In this document: positions 41,815 through 50,640 of the stretch, piece after piece
Layout of the letters: every line of letters begins with the position of its first letter
Position numbering within the stretch: position 1 is the stretch's first letter
Source: Saprospiraceae bacterium
Lineage (GTDB): Bacteria; Bacteroidota; Bacteroidia; Chitinophagales; Saprospiraceae
Assembly (NCBI GenBank): GCA_022841345.1
Contig: JALHRR010000011.1
Location: forward strand, 1-64,000
Reading direction: 5' to 3'
DNA length: 64,000 bases
Program-made: the position numbers and the translations under genes
Notes under the pieces: model-generated
Databases searched by the model: none
The model's input: the letters and a program-made list of their open reading frames with translations, nothing else
Told to the model about the DNA's origin: nothing

Positions 41815-42588
41815 ATGACATTGCAAAAGATCGTCGAAGAGATTAAGACGCTTAAACCCTTCGCAGAAGAAGACACTCAGACAGGTCCAGTCGAAACGCT
41901 GAATGCCAGACGTGGACGTAAAAATCAAGCTATCGAACAATTGAAGCGCCTTAAGCGTTCATACTCTGAAGAATTAATGCGAACTGCGGTTTTCATTATT
42001 TCTGCAGGAGAACAGCGTGAAAAATTCGCTGAGATTTCATCTGGAAAAGATATTAACTTTTTTAGTGCAGACCCTGAAGAATTCTATAAGGATCTTGCTA
42101 AACGAGTTCCGCCAGTTCTTTATATGGGTAAAGAAGGTATCTCTAATATCTTTGACGTTCTGGGTCGCCACCTAGAAGACAAAATGAATGAACTTGATAT
42201 TAATGAGTATAATCAGCTGATCTTTAAAGCCAGCTATGCTCGTAAATGTAATTCTATTGAAGAATTTAAAGATCTTATTAAAGAAGCTATCAACACCCAA
42301 ATAGGATCAGAAATTGTTGGCATCCAAGCAGTTCGTTCATTGGTACCTACAGCTATTGACCAAGGTCACTTCAACACTTTCACGCCAATTATTCTTACTA
42401 CATCAGATGAAAAACTTGCACTTTCTTTAGAAAAAGACTTGCGTAGATTAAATTCTCGTGTATATTTAGTCTTATCTGGAAACAGTGGATTGAGCAAAGA
42501 AGAAGGCGCAATCGTAATTGAAGAAGTAACAAAAGATGCTGTGAAGAAAACTCTTTCAGCTATTAAAAAAACCTTTAAAAACAAATAA
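41815..42588 (+). CDS. Protein of unknown function upstream of the SSB gene
   Basis: 257 residues. Helical N-terminal 140 residues, then an alpha/beta C-terminal part (FTPIILTTSDEKLALSLEK, then VYLVLSGNSG). It starts a new unit with its own promoter and overlaps the ssDNA-binding protein by TAATG, so a replication role is likely. No family recognised. Confidence 0.55.
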   Translation: MTLQKIVEEIKTLKPFAEEDTQTGPVETLNARRGRKNQAIEQLKRLKRSYSEELMRTAVFIISAGEQREKFAEISSGKDINFFSADPEEFYKDLAKRVPPVLYMGKEGISNIFDVLGRHLEDKMNELDINEYNQLIFKASYARKCNSIEEFKDLIKEAINTQIGSEIVGIQAVRSLVPTAIDQGHFNTFTPIILTTSDEKLALSLEKDLRRLNSRVYLVLSGNSGLSKEEGAIVIEEVTKDAVKKTLSAIKKTFKNK

Positions 42589-43706
42589 TGAAAGATCTGA
42601 TTAAACAAATCGCGGATCATAAAACAAGGAGAAATGGTATGTCGGTAAAAATCGGTAAAGCAAAGTATGGCTTCACAAGTAAGAAATACTTCAAATTGAA
42701 AGATGGAGACTCAAAGTTTCGCATCCTTCCACCTCTCGGCGATAACGCTGAAACAGGTGTTTGGTCTGTATTCTATAGAGTACACTATGGATACAAAAAC
42801 ACTAAAGGTAAACTGCGAGTATTCCAGTCATCTTTGGTTAAAAACAAAAAAGGTATGGTAGAAGTACCAGACGCAGCTGTTCAGCGCGTTGCAGACCTTA
42901 AAGCCAAGCTAGAAGCCGCTAAAGCCGCTGGCCAAAAAGAAATGGTTGAGCGTTTAGGTAAATTGGTTTCTGGACAGAAACCTATGTATAACGTAGATTC
43001 AAACCACTATATGAATGTAGTTGACGACCAAGGTAACATTGGTGTTCTTAAATTGCGTCACCGCGCTAAACAAGCGTTGGATGTTCAAATTAAGAAGTTG
43101 CGTGAAAAAGGTATTGATCCTCTTTCAGTAGACAATGGACGCTTTTTCGTGTTCACACGAACTGGCAGCGGTCTTGATACTACTTTTAACGTCGAAATCC
43201 TGAAAAAAGATATCGAAGTTGCTGGCGTTGGAATGGTTCAACAAGAAGTAGTTCATAAGCTGTCTGAAGAGCTTATCTCTCGTCTTTCTGACGAAGCCGC
43301 TAACCTAAGTAAACTTTTCAAAGCTTTAACTGCAGAACAAATTCAATCAATCGTTGATCGCTCTGATCTTTTAACTGGCCAAAGTCCTGCAATTGATGAG
43401 CTTTTTGACACTCAAGGCGGCGGAGACGATTCATCTGGCGATGAAGGCGACGCTGAAGGTGACGAAGAACCAGCTAGTGGAACAGCTACGACTGCTGCCG
43501 CTGCAGCTCCTACGCAAGCAGCTCAAACTGCACCTCCTGCTCAGGCTACTCCGGTAGCTATTGTGGAAACTAAAGCTGAAGCTAAAGCGGCTACTCAAGC
43601 TACTGCAACACCTGCTGCAACTACAAGTAATCCACTTCAAACGACTGCAGAATCTGTTGCTGGTATTTCTGATGCTGATTTCTTAAAATCTTTAGGATTA
43701 GGATAA
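42588..43706 (+). CDS. Single-stranded DNA-binding protein, T4 gp32-like
   Basis: 372 residues from 42588, or 355 from the internal ATG at 42639, which has the better ribosome site (AAGGAG, 7-base spacing). The core begins FKLKDGDSKFRILPP, a common start of large-phage gp32-type OB folds, and includes VFYRVHYGY and the DSNHYMNVVDDQ segment. An acidic stretch lies at about 285-300, then an Ala/Thr/Pro-rich linker of about 55 residues and a short conserved-looking tip (DADFLKSLGLG). The tip probably binds partner proteins, as acidic SSB tails do. There is no gp32 zinc finger. Confidence 0.75.
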   Translation: MKDLIKQIADHKTRRNGMSVKIGKAKYGFTSKKYFKLKDGDSKFRILPPLGDNAETGVWSVFYRVHYGYKNTKGKLRVFQSSLVKNKKGMVEVPDAAVQRVADLKAKLEAAKAAGQKEMVERLGKLVSGQKPMYNVDSNHYMNVVDDQGNIGVLKLRHRAKQALDVQIKKLREKGIDPLSVDNGRFFVFTRTGSGLDTTFNVEILKKDIEVAGVGMVQQEVVHKLSEELISRLSDEAANLSKLFKALTAEQIQSIVDRSDLLTGQSPAIDELFDTQGGGDDSSGDEGDAEGDEEPASGTATTAAAAAPTQAAQTAPPAQATPVAIVETKAEAKAATQATATPAATTSNPLQTTAESVAGISDADFLKSLGLG

Positions 43707-43717
43707 AGAGGCACTAA

Positions 43718-44254
43718 ATGAGCGACCAACAGGACGCTCCTAAATCGTCAAGTCTAATGGTCCTTCCCGCTTTTGGGAAGGCACCAGAATTAAAGATAGA
43801 AATGGCGAATATTAGGACCGCAGAAAATAGACTGATAGAGGCTAAGACTGTAAATCCAATTACTTATGCGGATTTAGAGCACACCTTTAATGAGTCATAC
43901 AGGGATCTTAAACGATACCTGTCCAGTATTGGTTACGCCATTACCATGGCCCAAAAGTCAATCGAAGACGCTAAAGCAGACGTTATTCTTGGTTCCTACG
44001 CTGAGTTTTTAGCTGGTAAACCAAAGAGTCATGACACCTTAGATATGCGAAACGCTTATCTTACTAGAGATCCAGCTTACACTGCAGCTTTAGAAAGACT
44101 GGCACAGCTCAAAGCTTTAGAGAGCAATTTTGACGGTAAAATTAAAGTAATGGAAAACGTATGTAGATACATGCGTAAGCAAATGGACCTAATTTTACGT
44201 AGTGGAATGTCTAATGCAGACTACTACGTCACACAAGGGATAAAGAAAAAATGA
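43718..44254 (+). CDS. Helical protein, possible UvsY-like recombination mediator
   Basis: 178 residues, almost entirely helical. The C-terminal half (DMRNAYLTRDPAYTAALERL, then a helix ending MRKQMDLIL) has the pattern of UvsY-type proteins, and the gene lies between the SSB and the UvsX-like recombinase. The assignment rests on position and pattern only. Confidence 0.45.
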   Translation: MSDQQDAPKSSSLMVLPAFGKAPELKIEMANIRTAENRLIEAKTVNPITYADLEHTFNESYRDLKRYLSSIGYAITMAQKSIEDAKADVILGSYAEFLAGKPKSHDTLDMRNAYLTRDPAYTAALERLAQLKALESNFDGKIKVMENVCRYMRKQMDLILRSGMSNADYYVTQGIKKK

Positions 44255-44490
44255 GACTACTACTAAATAATAAAGAAGTGCAAGCTGAAGATATCAAGTC
44301 TTTGAGAAAAGACCCTATCGGTGTTCTTAGTAAAGAATTGGTTTTTTCTACTGATTCCTTTTCTAAGACCTTGCAAATTGAGAATAGTTTAAAAATTAAC
44401 GGAAAAAGTGCCCTAATTGCAGTATATGACCAAGATAACATGTCATTGTTGCAAAGAATAGCTCTTGCTCTGGTAAGAATGTTACTTTAA
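44251..44490 (+). CDS. Small protein of unknown function
   Basis: 79 residues, mixed, overlapping the preceding gene by ATGA. The C terminus (LLQRIALALVRMLL) is an amphipathic helix. No family recognised. Confidence 0.5.
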   Translation: MRLLLNNKEVQAEDIKSLRKDPIGVLSKELVFSTDSFSKTLQIENSLKINGKSALIAVYDQDNMSLLQRIALALVRMLL

Positions 44491-44499
44491 TTAAATAAT

Positions 44500-44513
44500 G
44501 ATCTTTTAAGATC
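44500..44513 (+). promoter_or_regulatory. Perfect 14-base palindrome before the SPFH gene
   Basis: GATCTTTTAAGATC directly precedes the ribosome site (GAGGAG) of the gene at 44525. It could be an operator or a small hairpin. Confidence 0.35.
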
Positions 44514-44524
44514 GAGGAGAAAAT

Positions 44525-45937
44525 ATGGATTTGTTAACTATGGGTTTGATCGGTGCCGGTACGGTACTTGGTCTAGTAGGTTTTATTGTGCTACTTATGC
44601 TTCGTCGAGTGGTTTCCACTAATGAAGTTCACATCGTACAGTCTGCGAAAAAGACTACAAGTTACGGTAAAGACACTGGAAATGGCAATACTTACTATGA
44701 ATGGCCATCTTTCTTACCTCTTATTGGTATTACCAAAATCGTAATGCCTGTGTCGAACTTCGATATTAACTTGAAAGACTATGTTGCATATGACGAAGGT
44801 CGTTTGCCATTTGAAGTTGATGTTACAGCATTCTTCCGTATTGCAGATGCGAATAGCGCAGCTCAACGTATCTCTAGCTTTGAAGAGCTTAAGAGTCAAT
44901 TACAAACAATCGTAGAAGGTGCTGCTCGTAAAGTTCTAGCCTCTAATACAATTGATGAAATCATGAAAGGCCGCTCACAGTTTGGCGATCAATTTACTGA
45001 AGAAGTAAAAGGTCAGCTTACTAACTGGGGAGTAGAGACTGTTAAAAACATCGAATTAATGGATATTCGTGACGGTCAAGGTTCTAATGTAATCAAAAAC
45101 ATCATGGACAAAAAGAAATCTGAGATTGAGAAAGACTCTCGTATCGAAGTTGCCAAGAATAGCCAAGCTGCTCAAATTGCTGAGATCGAAGCTAAACGTC
45201 AAACTGACCTGTCAGCTGAAGAAGCTAAACAGCAAGTCGGATTGCGTCAAGTAGAAGTTGAAAGACAGCTTTCAATGGAAAATGAGAAAGCTACTCAACA
45301 AGTTAAAGAGCAAGCTAAAGTTACAAGAGAAAAAGAAATGGCTGTATTGCAGGTTGAAAAGACTCGTACTGCTGAAATCGCTAAACAAGTTGCTTTGGTT
45401 CAAGCTGAGCAATCTAAAGAGACTTCAATCATTAGCGCGAAAGCTGCTCAGGAAGTTGTTACTCTTAAAGCTTCTGGTGATTTGCAAGCTAAGAAGATGG
45501 AATCTGAAGGTATCGCAGCTGAAGGTAAAGCTAAAGCTGATGCTCAAGAAGCTATGTTACTTGCTCCTGTTAATGCTCAAACTACTCTTGCTAAAGAGAT
45601 CGGTTCAAATGCAGCTTACCAGAAGTATTTAATCTCTGTTGAGCAAATTAAAGCTAATCAAGCTGTTGGTATCGAACAGGCTAAAGCCCTTACTGCTGCT
45701 GAAGTTAAGATCATTGCTAACTCTGGGAACGCCACTTCTGGCATCAATAGCGCGATGGATATCTTCTCTTCACAAGGCGGCACACAAATCGGTGCTTTGC
45801 TTGAAGGTTTAGCTAACACTGATAAAGGTCAGGCTTTAATCAACAAGTTCCTTGGCGATGATTCTGAACCTACTACTAAAAAGCCTTATGTTAACGGATC
45901 TACTGGTCCTTTAAGTAACGGCGCTACCAAAGTATAA
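44525..45937 (+). CDS. Flotillin-like SPFH (band 7) membrane protein
   Basis: 470 residues. An N-terminal membrane anchor (LIGAGTVLGLVGFIVLLML, about 8-26) is followed by an SPFH domain: NEVHIVQSAKKT, FEVDVTAFFRIADANSAA, and VRK-type helices up to about residue 200. Then comes a long Ala/Glu/Lys/Gln coiled coil with heptads (about 205-360), as in flotillins and YqiK. The C terminus is flexible. Flotillins organise membrane microdomains and help recruit membrane complexes. A phage copy may stabilise the envelope or scaffold phage membrane proteins. Confidence 0.85.
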   Translation: MDLLTMGLIGAGTVLGLVGFIVLLMLRRVVSTNEVHIVQSAKKTTSYGKDTGNGNTYYEWPSFLPLIGITKIVMPVSNFDINLKDYVAYDEGRLPFEVDVTAFFRIADANSAAQRISSFEELKSQLQTIVEGAARKVLASNTIDEIMKGRSQFGDQFTEEVKGQLTNWGVETVKNIELMDIRDGQGSNVIKNIMDKKKSEIEKDSRIEVAKNSQAAQIAEIEAKRQTDLSAEEAKQQVGLRQVEVERQLSMENEKATQQVKEQAKVTREKEMAVLQVEKTRTAEIAKQVALVQAEQSKETSIISAKAAQEVVTLKASGDLQAKKMESEGIAAEGKAKADAQEAMLLAPVNAQTTLAKEIGSNAAYQKYLISVEQIKANQAVGIEQAKALTAAEVKIIANSGNATSGINSAMDIFSSQGGTQIGALLEGLANTDKGQALINKFLGDDSEPTTKKPYVNGSTGPLSNGATKV

Positions 45938-45948
45938 TCGAGAATAAC

Positions 45949-46200
45949 ATGGACGGCTTAGAACAAATGCTACAAGACGCTTTAGGAGTCAAAGACTATA
46001 ATAAGGCGTCCATGATTCTGAATCAACTATGGATCACGGCTCAAATCTCACTGACCCAGAAAACTAGTCCTGAATTAAAAGAACTGAATTTCATCAAAGC
46101 TCCAGTACATACTGACGATGGAACCTATCTGTTACTTTTAATTCATGTGGACGGAAAGAAGATACAATTACATGGAGACGAAAATGGCGAAAGAACCTAA
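45949..46200 (+). CDS. Small protein of unknown function upstream of uvsX
   Basis: 83 residues; alpha/beta with DGTYLLLLIHVDGKKIQLHGD at the C terminus. It overlaps the start of the recombinase by 17 bases, implying coupled translation. Confidence 0.5.
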   Translation: MDGLEQMLQDALGVKDYNKASMILNQLWITAQISLTQKTSPELKELNFIKAPVHTDDGTYLLLLIHVDGKKIQLHGDENGERT

Positions 46201-47260
46201 AGAAGAGAAAAAATCAAGTGGAAACAAATGGCTTAAACAACTTAGGGCTTATGACGACTCGGTTAATTACGAATATGACTCGTTCGCTAAAGAAAACTGC
46301 CTTTACACTCCAAGTCCATATTTTAATTGGATTTTTGCGAATAAGTCTCATGGCATTCCAAAGAATGCATCAGTCTTGTTCTTCTCGGAACAAAAGGCTG
46401 GTAAGTCGCTTTCCATCTACGCGATGATTAAGCAGATGCAACAGGACGATCCAGAAGGTATTGCGATTTATTTCAATACAGAGCTTCGTGGACAGTTGCA
46501 GTTTAAAGCTATCCCTGGAATTGATGAAGAGAGAATGGTCATCTACGATACCAATGATCCAGTTGAGATCTTTGATCGTGTCGAGAATGACATCAAAGCC
46601 ATGGTACAAGACGGTATGCCTCTGAGAATGATCGCTATTGACTCCCTGACTAACATTCAAGGCATCAAACGTGGCGATGCTGACTCTGTAGCTAATCACC
46701 TTGTAGGCGATCACGCTCTTACTATCCAAATTGGACTGGGTAAGCTAGTTCCTTTCTGTAAACGAAATAACATCCTTTTGATCGGTACTTCACAAATGCG
46801 TGGTAACTTAGACGCTGGTAAGTATGGACCAAAAGAGAAGATGGCTGAATCTTGGGCTACTAAACATGCTTTTGAATACTTTGTGTCTTTAAAACGTGCT
46901 GGTGCTGCTGAAGATAAGGCTGACATTGAAGGTAAGACTTTTGAAGATGACGTTAAGGATGCTCGTGATAATAAGCTTCTGACAGGTCATAAGATATTTG
47001 TAAAGATGGAAGCTAGCTCTATCGGTTCAGCCGGTCGTGCAGGTGTTTTTACTATGGATTATGAGAAAGGTATTATTAACCAACACGAAGAGATCTTCTT
47101 TTTGGCTAAAAATGCTGGCATCATTACGACTGTCAACAATAGAACTTATACCTATAAAGATCAAAGTTTTAACGGCAAGAAAGAAACTGCGTTTGCTATC
47201 CGTGACGATGCTAAACTCAGAAATGCAATTCTTGCCGATATCAAGAAATTAGACGAATAA
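46184..47260 (+). CDS. uvsX: UvsX/RecA-like recombinase
   Basis: 358 residues from the ATG at 46184, which has GGAG 6 bases upstream. Walker A FSEQKAGKSLS with K74, Walker B MRMIAIDSLT-like segment (LRMIAIDSLTNI) and the LLIGTSQMRGN motif are those of T4 UvsX-type recombinases rather than bacterial RecA. It pairs homologous DNA for recombination-dependent replication, using ends made by the SbcCD-like complex. A structured intergenic segment follows. Confidence 0.88.
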   Translation: MAKEPKEEKKSSGNKWLKQLRAYDDSVNYEYDSFAKENCLYTPSPYFNWIFANKSHGIPKNASVLFFSEQKAGKSLSIYAMIKQMQQDDPEGIAIYFNTELRGQLQFKAIPGIDEERMVIYDTNDPVEIFDRVENDIKAMVQDGMPLRMIAIDSLTNIQGIKRGDADSVANHLVGDHALTIQIGLGKLVPFCKRNNILLIGTSQMRGNLDAGKYGPKEKMAESWATKHAFEYFVSLKRAGAAEDKADIEGKTFEDDVKDARDNKLLTGHKIFVKMEASSIGSAGRAGVFTMDYEKGIINQHEEIFFLAKNAGIITTVNNRTYTYKDQSFNGKKETAFAIRDDAKLRNAILADIKKLDE

Positions 47261-47266
47261 GAAAAA

Positions 47267-47339
47267 GCAGGTACGCACGGCTTTCCTGGTGTAAGCCCAG
47301 GCTTATGGAGTGATTAACCACTGACCGTAATCGGCCTGC
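47267..47339 (+). ncRNA. Three-hairpin element closed by a 5-bp helix, 73 nt
   Basis: GCAGG (47267-47271) pairs with CCTGC (47335-47339). Inside are CCTGG/CCAGG with a 7-base TGTAAGC loop, AGTG/CACT and CCG/CGG. The length and three arms recall a cloverleaf, but it lacks a tRNA anticodon loop and T arm. An alternative helix, GGCTT/AAGCC, competes with the first arm. It could be a small RNA, a processing site or a structured 3' end of the uvsX message. Strand is uncertain. Confidence 0.35.
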
Positions 47340-47343
47340 CGTT

Positions 47344-47380
47344 TTATCTGAAATTCGACATAATGTCATTTTTCAGATAA
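47344..47380 (+). promoter_or_regulatory. Long hairpin directly before the gene at 47391
   Basis: TTATCTGAAA and TTTCAGATAA pair, with an inner GACA/GTCA helix, making a stem of about 14 bp. It ends 2 bases before the AAAGGA ribosome site of the gene at 47391. With no following T run it is more likely a translational or RNA-stability element than a terminator. Confidence 0.5.
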
Positions 47381-47390
47381 CAAAGGATAT

Positions 47391-48347
47391 ATGGATCAAA
47401 TTATAAGGCCGAAAGCCGAAAAAAGAAAAATACACTCCAAGGATGAGTTTGAACTGTGCTATTTAAGACATCAATATCTTAGACGCGTTACATTCAATCC
47501 ATCACAAGCTCAAATGGCCCCTTTTATGGGGATCGTCACTAATTTGGCTAAACATACCTACTTCACCTATAAGAACCTATTCAGACTTGTGGGATTTGAT
47601 TTAGAAGATGTTATCAGTATAGGGAAAGTCCATCTCGTGTCATTCCTTGGCCTTTATGAGCTATCTCAGGTGCCAAAGAAATACTACGAGTTTGTAGATA
47701 TTCATGTTAAAAATAAGCTTAGAGAGCCCACTTCAGAAGACCTTGAGAACAAGAACAAGGCTAATCTGACAGGCTTCCTAAAACAGCGTATGGAAGACGT
47801 AGTTAGGGTCTGCCGTCAAAAGGGTAGAAACATCAAGGGAATGGCTACTGAAGAGTTTTACGTCTTTTATGGCGCAAAGAAACCGCCTAAAGACATCTAT
47901 AAGCTTTTAGAAGATCATGAAAAGTATGGATTCCGTAAATTAGACCTTGCATCATTCAAATCTGTCTCAAAAAGAGCCAAAAAGATCGAGCTAGAGAAAA
48001 CAGATAAAAGAACACGTCAAAAGATCGAGATCGGTAAAGCCTTTCTGTTTTCTGGCTATTACCATATCGCAGTGCCCCTAGAGAAGCGCAATCTAACGCT
48101 TGAAGATTTAAGTGGCGCAGACCTAGATCCTTATGATAGTATTCATAATAAGAACCCAGAAGAACTCATGCTAATGGAAGAGAGCACAAACTCCTTTGAA
48201 AAGCAACGAGTGATTTTTGAGGCACAGACGGACAAGCGAAAAGAAGTGATTCTAAGACGTTTCATTCATAAAAACAAGAATAACCCCTTGTTTAAAGAGG
48301 AAGTGGCCCTCGCTAGGAAGTTTGCAAACGATTTACTGGAGAAGTAA
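47391..48347 (+). CDS. Divergent sigma-factor-like protein
   Basis: 318 residues. Residues about 45-105 resemble sigma region 2: VTNLAKHTYFTYKNLFRLVGFDLEDVISIGKV-type helices leading to LVSFLGLYELSQVPKKYYEFV, like the region 2.1-2.3 pattern. The C-terminal 60 residues (RVIFEAQTDKRKEVILRRFI) could hold a region 4-like helix set. It resembles the reading of the protein at 19303 more than any enzyme. Late-transcription sigma factors such as T4 gp55 are of this divergent kind. The call is from pattern only. Confidence 0.45.
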   Translation: MDQIIRPKAEKRKIHSKDEFELCYLRHQYLRRVTFNPSQAQMAPFMGIVTNLAKHTYFTYKNLFRLVGFDLEDVISIGKVHLVSFLGLYELSQVPKKYYEFVDIHVKNKLREPTSEDLENKNKANLTGFLKQRMEDVVRVCRQKGRNIKGMATEEFYVFYGAKKPPKDIYKLLEDHEKYGFRKLDLASFKSVSKRAKKIELEKTDKRTRQKIEIGKAFLFSGYYHIAVPLEKRNLTLEDLSGADLDPYDSIHNKNPEELMLMEESTNSFEKQRVIFEAQTDKRKEVILRRFIHKNKNNPLFKEEVALARKFANDLLEK

Positions 48348-48904
48348 TGCTTACCAAGCAGGAACTAAATGCTGTGATTACCTTATGGAAGGAACAATAC
48401 GGAGTCCAAAAGACTTCTCGTAACGGCAATCCTTACATGGCAGTTCCTAATTCTACTCAGGATCGCCGCGAAGCTCTTCGTTGGCTTATAGATACTCTCA
48501 AAGACAAATACAACTATACAAAAGACGACTTTAATACCGTTACGATTGAAAGAATCGTTGACGGTTGTACCTATTCTGATTGGGAAGAAAAAACTCGATT
48601 AAGAAAATGGCAAGATCAGGTTGAAAACGATATTACTATCGTAGTATCTGAAGCATTCGGCGAAACCATAGAGTTTATTAAGAATGAACGTAAAGTCGTA
48701 GAACGCGAAGTTAAAGTTGCACCAGTATATGAAAAACCTGTGCCTAAAGAAGATTCCGAAGACTATGATATAGACGACGATGAAGTTGTCGAATTGAAAA
48801 ATCCACTAGACAAATCTAAGCTCAATACTGGAATTCCCGCATCTAGCACCGTGATAGATGAAGAATTCCTAGCTATGCTTCAGCAAGGAAACGACGATGA
48901 GTGA
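48347..48904 (+). CDS. Protein of unknown function upstream of the helicase
   Basis: 185 residues: a helical N-terminal domain of about 110 residues, then a disordered acidic region (EDSEDYDIDDDEVVEL) and an acidic C-terminal tip. It overlaps both neighbours, ending 8 bases into the DnaB-like gene. A helicase accessory or loader role would fit the position but no motif shows it. Confidence 0.5.
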   Translation: MLTKQELNAVITLWKEQYGVQKTSRNGNPYMAVPNSTQDRREALRWLIDTLKDKYNYTKDDFNTVTIERIVDGCTYSDWEEKTRLRKWQDQVENDITIVVSEAFGETIEFIKNERKVVEREVKVAPVYEKPVPKEDSEDYDIDDDEVVELKNPLDKSKLNTGIPASSTVIDEEFLAMLQQGNDDE

Positions 48905-50057
48905 TAAAGAATCAAAGGAAGACTTCCTGAAAAAAGTAAACGAAGCTGCAGATTTAGAGACGTTGAAGCAACAAACCGCTGCGAAAAAACTTGAACTAGA
49001 TAGTAAAATCATTAACTCTAAGCTTGCAACTCTTAAACAACATGAACGTGATCTTGAAATTGCTAGAAATTCTAAATATGGAGCTTTATCTCCAGAAGAG
49101 ATCGCGCAAATTGTAAGAGATAACGATGAATATATGGAATCCTCAAGGAATCCAATGACTTTCATCTGTGATTCTTTTGATGAAATCGTACCTTTCTTTA
49201 GAAAGAACGTGATTCTTATTGGTGCAAAAACTGGTGAGGGTAAATCTACAGCAGTTGCTAACCTGGCATTCGCGTGTCTTATCGGTAAGGATAAAGCTAC
49301 TGGCCGCTCCTACAGAACTTTAGTTATTACGAATGAGGAAAAAAGGGAAGACTTCTATAATAGGATCACCTCTTTAGTTCGTGGATGGCATTATACAAAT
49401 CACTCGAAATTTACTATCGAACAAAGAAAAGAATTCTCAAAAATGATCCCTATATTGGCCTCTAGTGGCCGGTTAACAGTTGTTGACAACAATCACGGCG
49501 GATCGCACGGTGTCACAACTACTATTGAAGGTATTGAGACTATGTTTAATAGTCTTTTAGAGAATAAAGAATATTACGACGTTATCATCATTGATTACTA
49601 CCAAAACATCATCAGTTCAAAGTTAAACCCAGGACTGGACCAATATAAGGTCCAAGAAAAGTTCTCAAAGCTAGTGGATGATTTCAAGAATAACTATCCA
49701 GCTCCTATCGTTGTTATGGCACAGCTTAAATCTCAGAGAGAGAAGTCGGAAGAACCTTTCCAGATTAGAATTATGGGCAGCAAGTCCATCATGGTTCCTG
49801 TTACTTTAGCTATGGAAATGGTGATTGACCGTAAGAATCTACGCACTAAATGGGTAGTTCATAAATCTCGTTACACTGAAGGTATGGGAAAAGACTTCTT
49901 TACTGGTTACGAAAAGGGTAAGTTTGTTCCGTATACTAATGAATTTGCTGAGAAAGTACAAAAAGCTTCTTACGAGAAAGAAGCTAGAAAAGTAAATCAG
50001 ATCATTGACCAAAATAATGGGCTTAAAGACGTTAAACCTACCGGAGATAATCAATGA
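48897..50057 (+). CDS. Replicative DNA helicase, DnaB-like
   Basis: 386 residues. After an N-terminal coiled region of about 85 residues comes a RecA-type core: Walker A GAKTGEGKS (K116), Walker B DVIIIDYYQNII, the APIVVMAQLKSQ sensor-type strand, and a C-terminal KWVVHKSRY motif that includes the arginine finger region. It lacks the full N-terminal domain of bacterial DnaB, like other phage replicative helicases. It would unwind the fork 5'-3' ahead of the DnaE-like polymerase. Confidence 0.82.
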   Translation: MSDKESKEDFLKKVNEAADLETLKQQTAAKKLELDSKIINSKLATLKQHERDLEIARNSKYGALSPEEIAQIVRDNDEYMESSRNPMTFICDSFDEIVPFFRKNVILIGAKTGEGKSTAVANLAFACLIGKDKATGRSYRTLVITNEEKREDFYNRITSLVRGWHYTNHSKFTIEQRKEFSKMIPILASSGRLTVVDNNHGGSHGVTTTIEGIETMFNSLLENKEYYDVIIIDYYQNIISSKLNPGLDQYKVQEKFSKLVDDFKNNYPAPIVVMAQLKSQREKSEEPFQIRIMGSKSIMVPVTLAMEMVIDRKNLRTKWVVHKSRYTEGMGKDFFTGYEKGKFVPYTNEFAEKVQKASYEKEARKVNQIIDQNNGLKDVKPTGDNQ

Positions 50058-50362
50058 GTGAGATTGAAGATCTTCAAAAAGCACTTGAAGTAGGATACCA
50101 TACAGCTGCGCCAGGAAACTTAATTAACGGATCTGCACTTCAGGTTGAAGATCTAGAAGTTACGATGAGATTGGTTACTTTTACATGTGCAACTTTTACG
50201 GACAATAAAAAGCTAAATAGAATGTTAAAAAATCTGGATCAAAGAAATATTCCATACAAACTTACTAGCAGAAAACTCAATAAGCGCCAATTAATTACGT
50301 TCTCTTGGAATAAAAAATTAAAAGTAGGAAAAAGAACATTCCTATATAGGACGGACAGATGA
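50054..50362 (+). CDS. Small protein of unknown function
   Basis: 102 residues with a basic C-terminal half (KLTSRKLNKRQLITFSWNKK). It overlaps the helicase end and the next gene by ATGA. No family recognised. Confidence 0.5.
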   Translation: MSEIEDLQKALEVGYHTAAPGNLINGSALQVEDLEVTMRLVTFTCATFTDNKKLNRMLKNLDQRNIPYKLTSRKLNKRQLITFSWNKKLKVGKRTFLYRTDR

Positions 50363-50640
50363 GTGAAATCAAATTTAATGAAGTTGACGTTCAGAAGCTT
50401 AACTTACAGCCAGGAGAAGTCTTGGTTATCAAGGTTAAAAGCGATGATTTCGATCAAGCTAGTATGCAACATCTAGGCCAAGGTATGAGGGCTATATTTC
50501 CCAACAATAAGGTTTTAGTGCTAGGCGTTGAGAAGGAAGGCAGTATCGACTTGACAATCGCTAAAGGATCAGAGTATCCTGAGACTAATTACTGCAACGA
50601 TTGCTCTTGTGGCAAAAAAGCAGCTTACGAAGGTAAATAA
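50359..50640 (+). CDS. Small protein of unknown function with C-terminal cysteines
   Basis: 93 residues. The first 70 are alpha/beta (GEVLVIKVKSDDFDQ, then IFPNNKVLVLGVE); the tail NYCNDCSCGKK has three close cysteines that may bind metal. It overlaps neighbours by ATGA and TAATG. Confidence 0.5.
   Translation: MSEIKFNEVDVQKLNLQPGEVLVIKVKSDDFDQASMQHLGQGMRAIFPNNKVLVLGVEKEGSIDLTIAKGSEYPETNYCNDCSCGKKAAYEGK

Noticed and set aside
47267-47339. Reading of the three-arm element as a tRNA gene
   Set aside because: On either strand the 7-base loop lacks U33 and there is no T arm with TTC; only the overall shape is tRNA-like.
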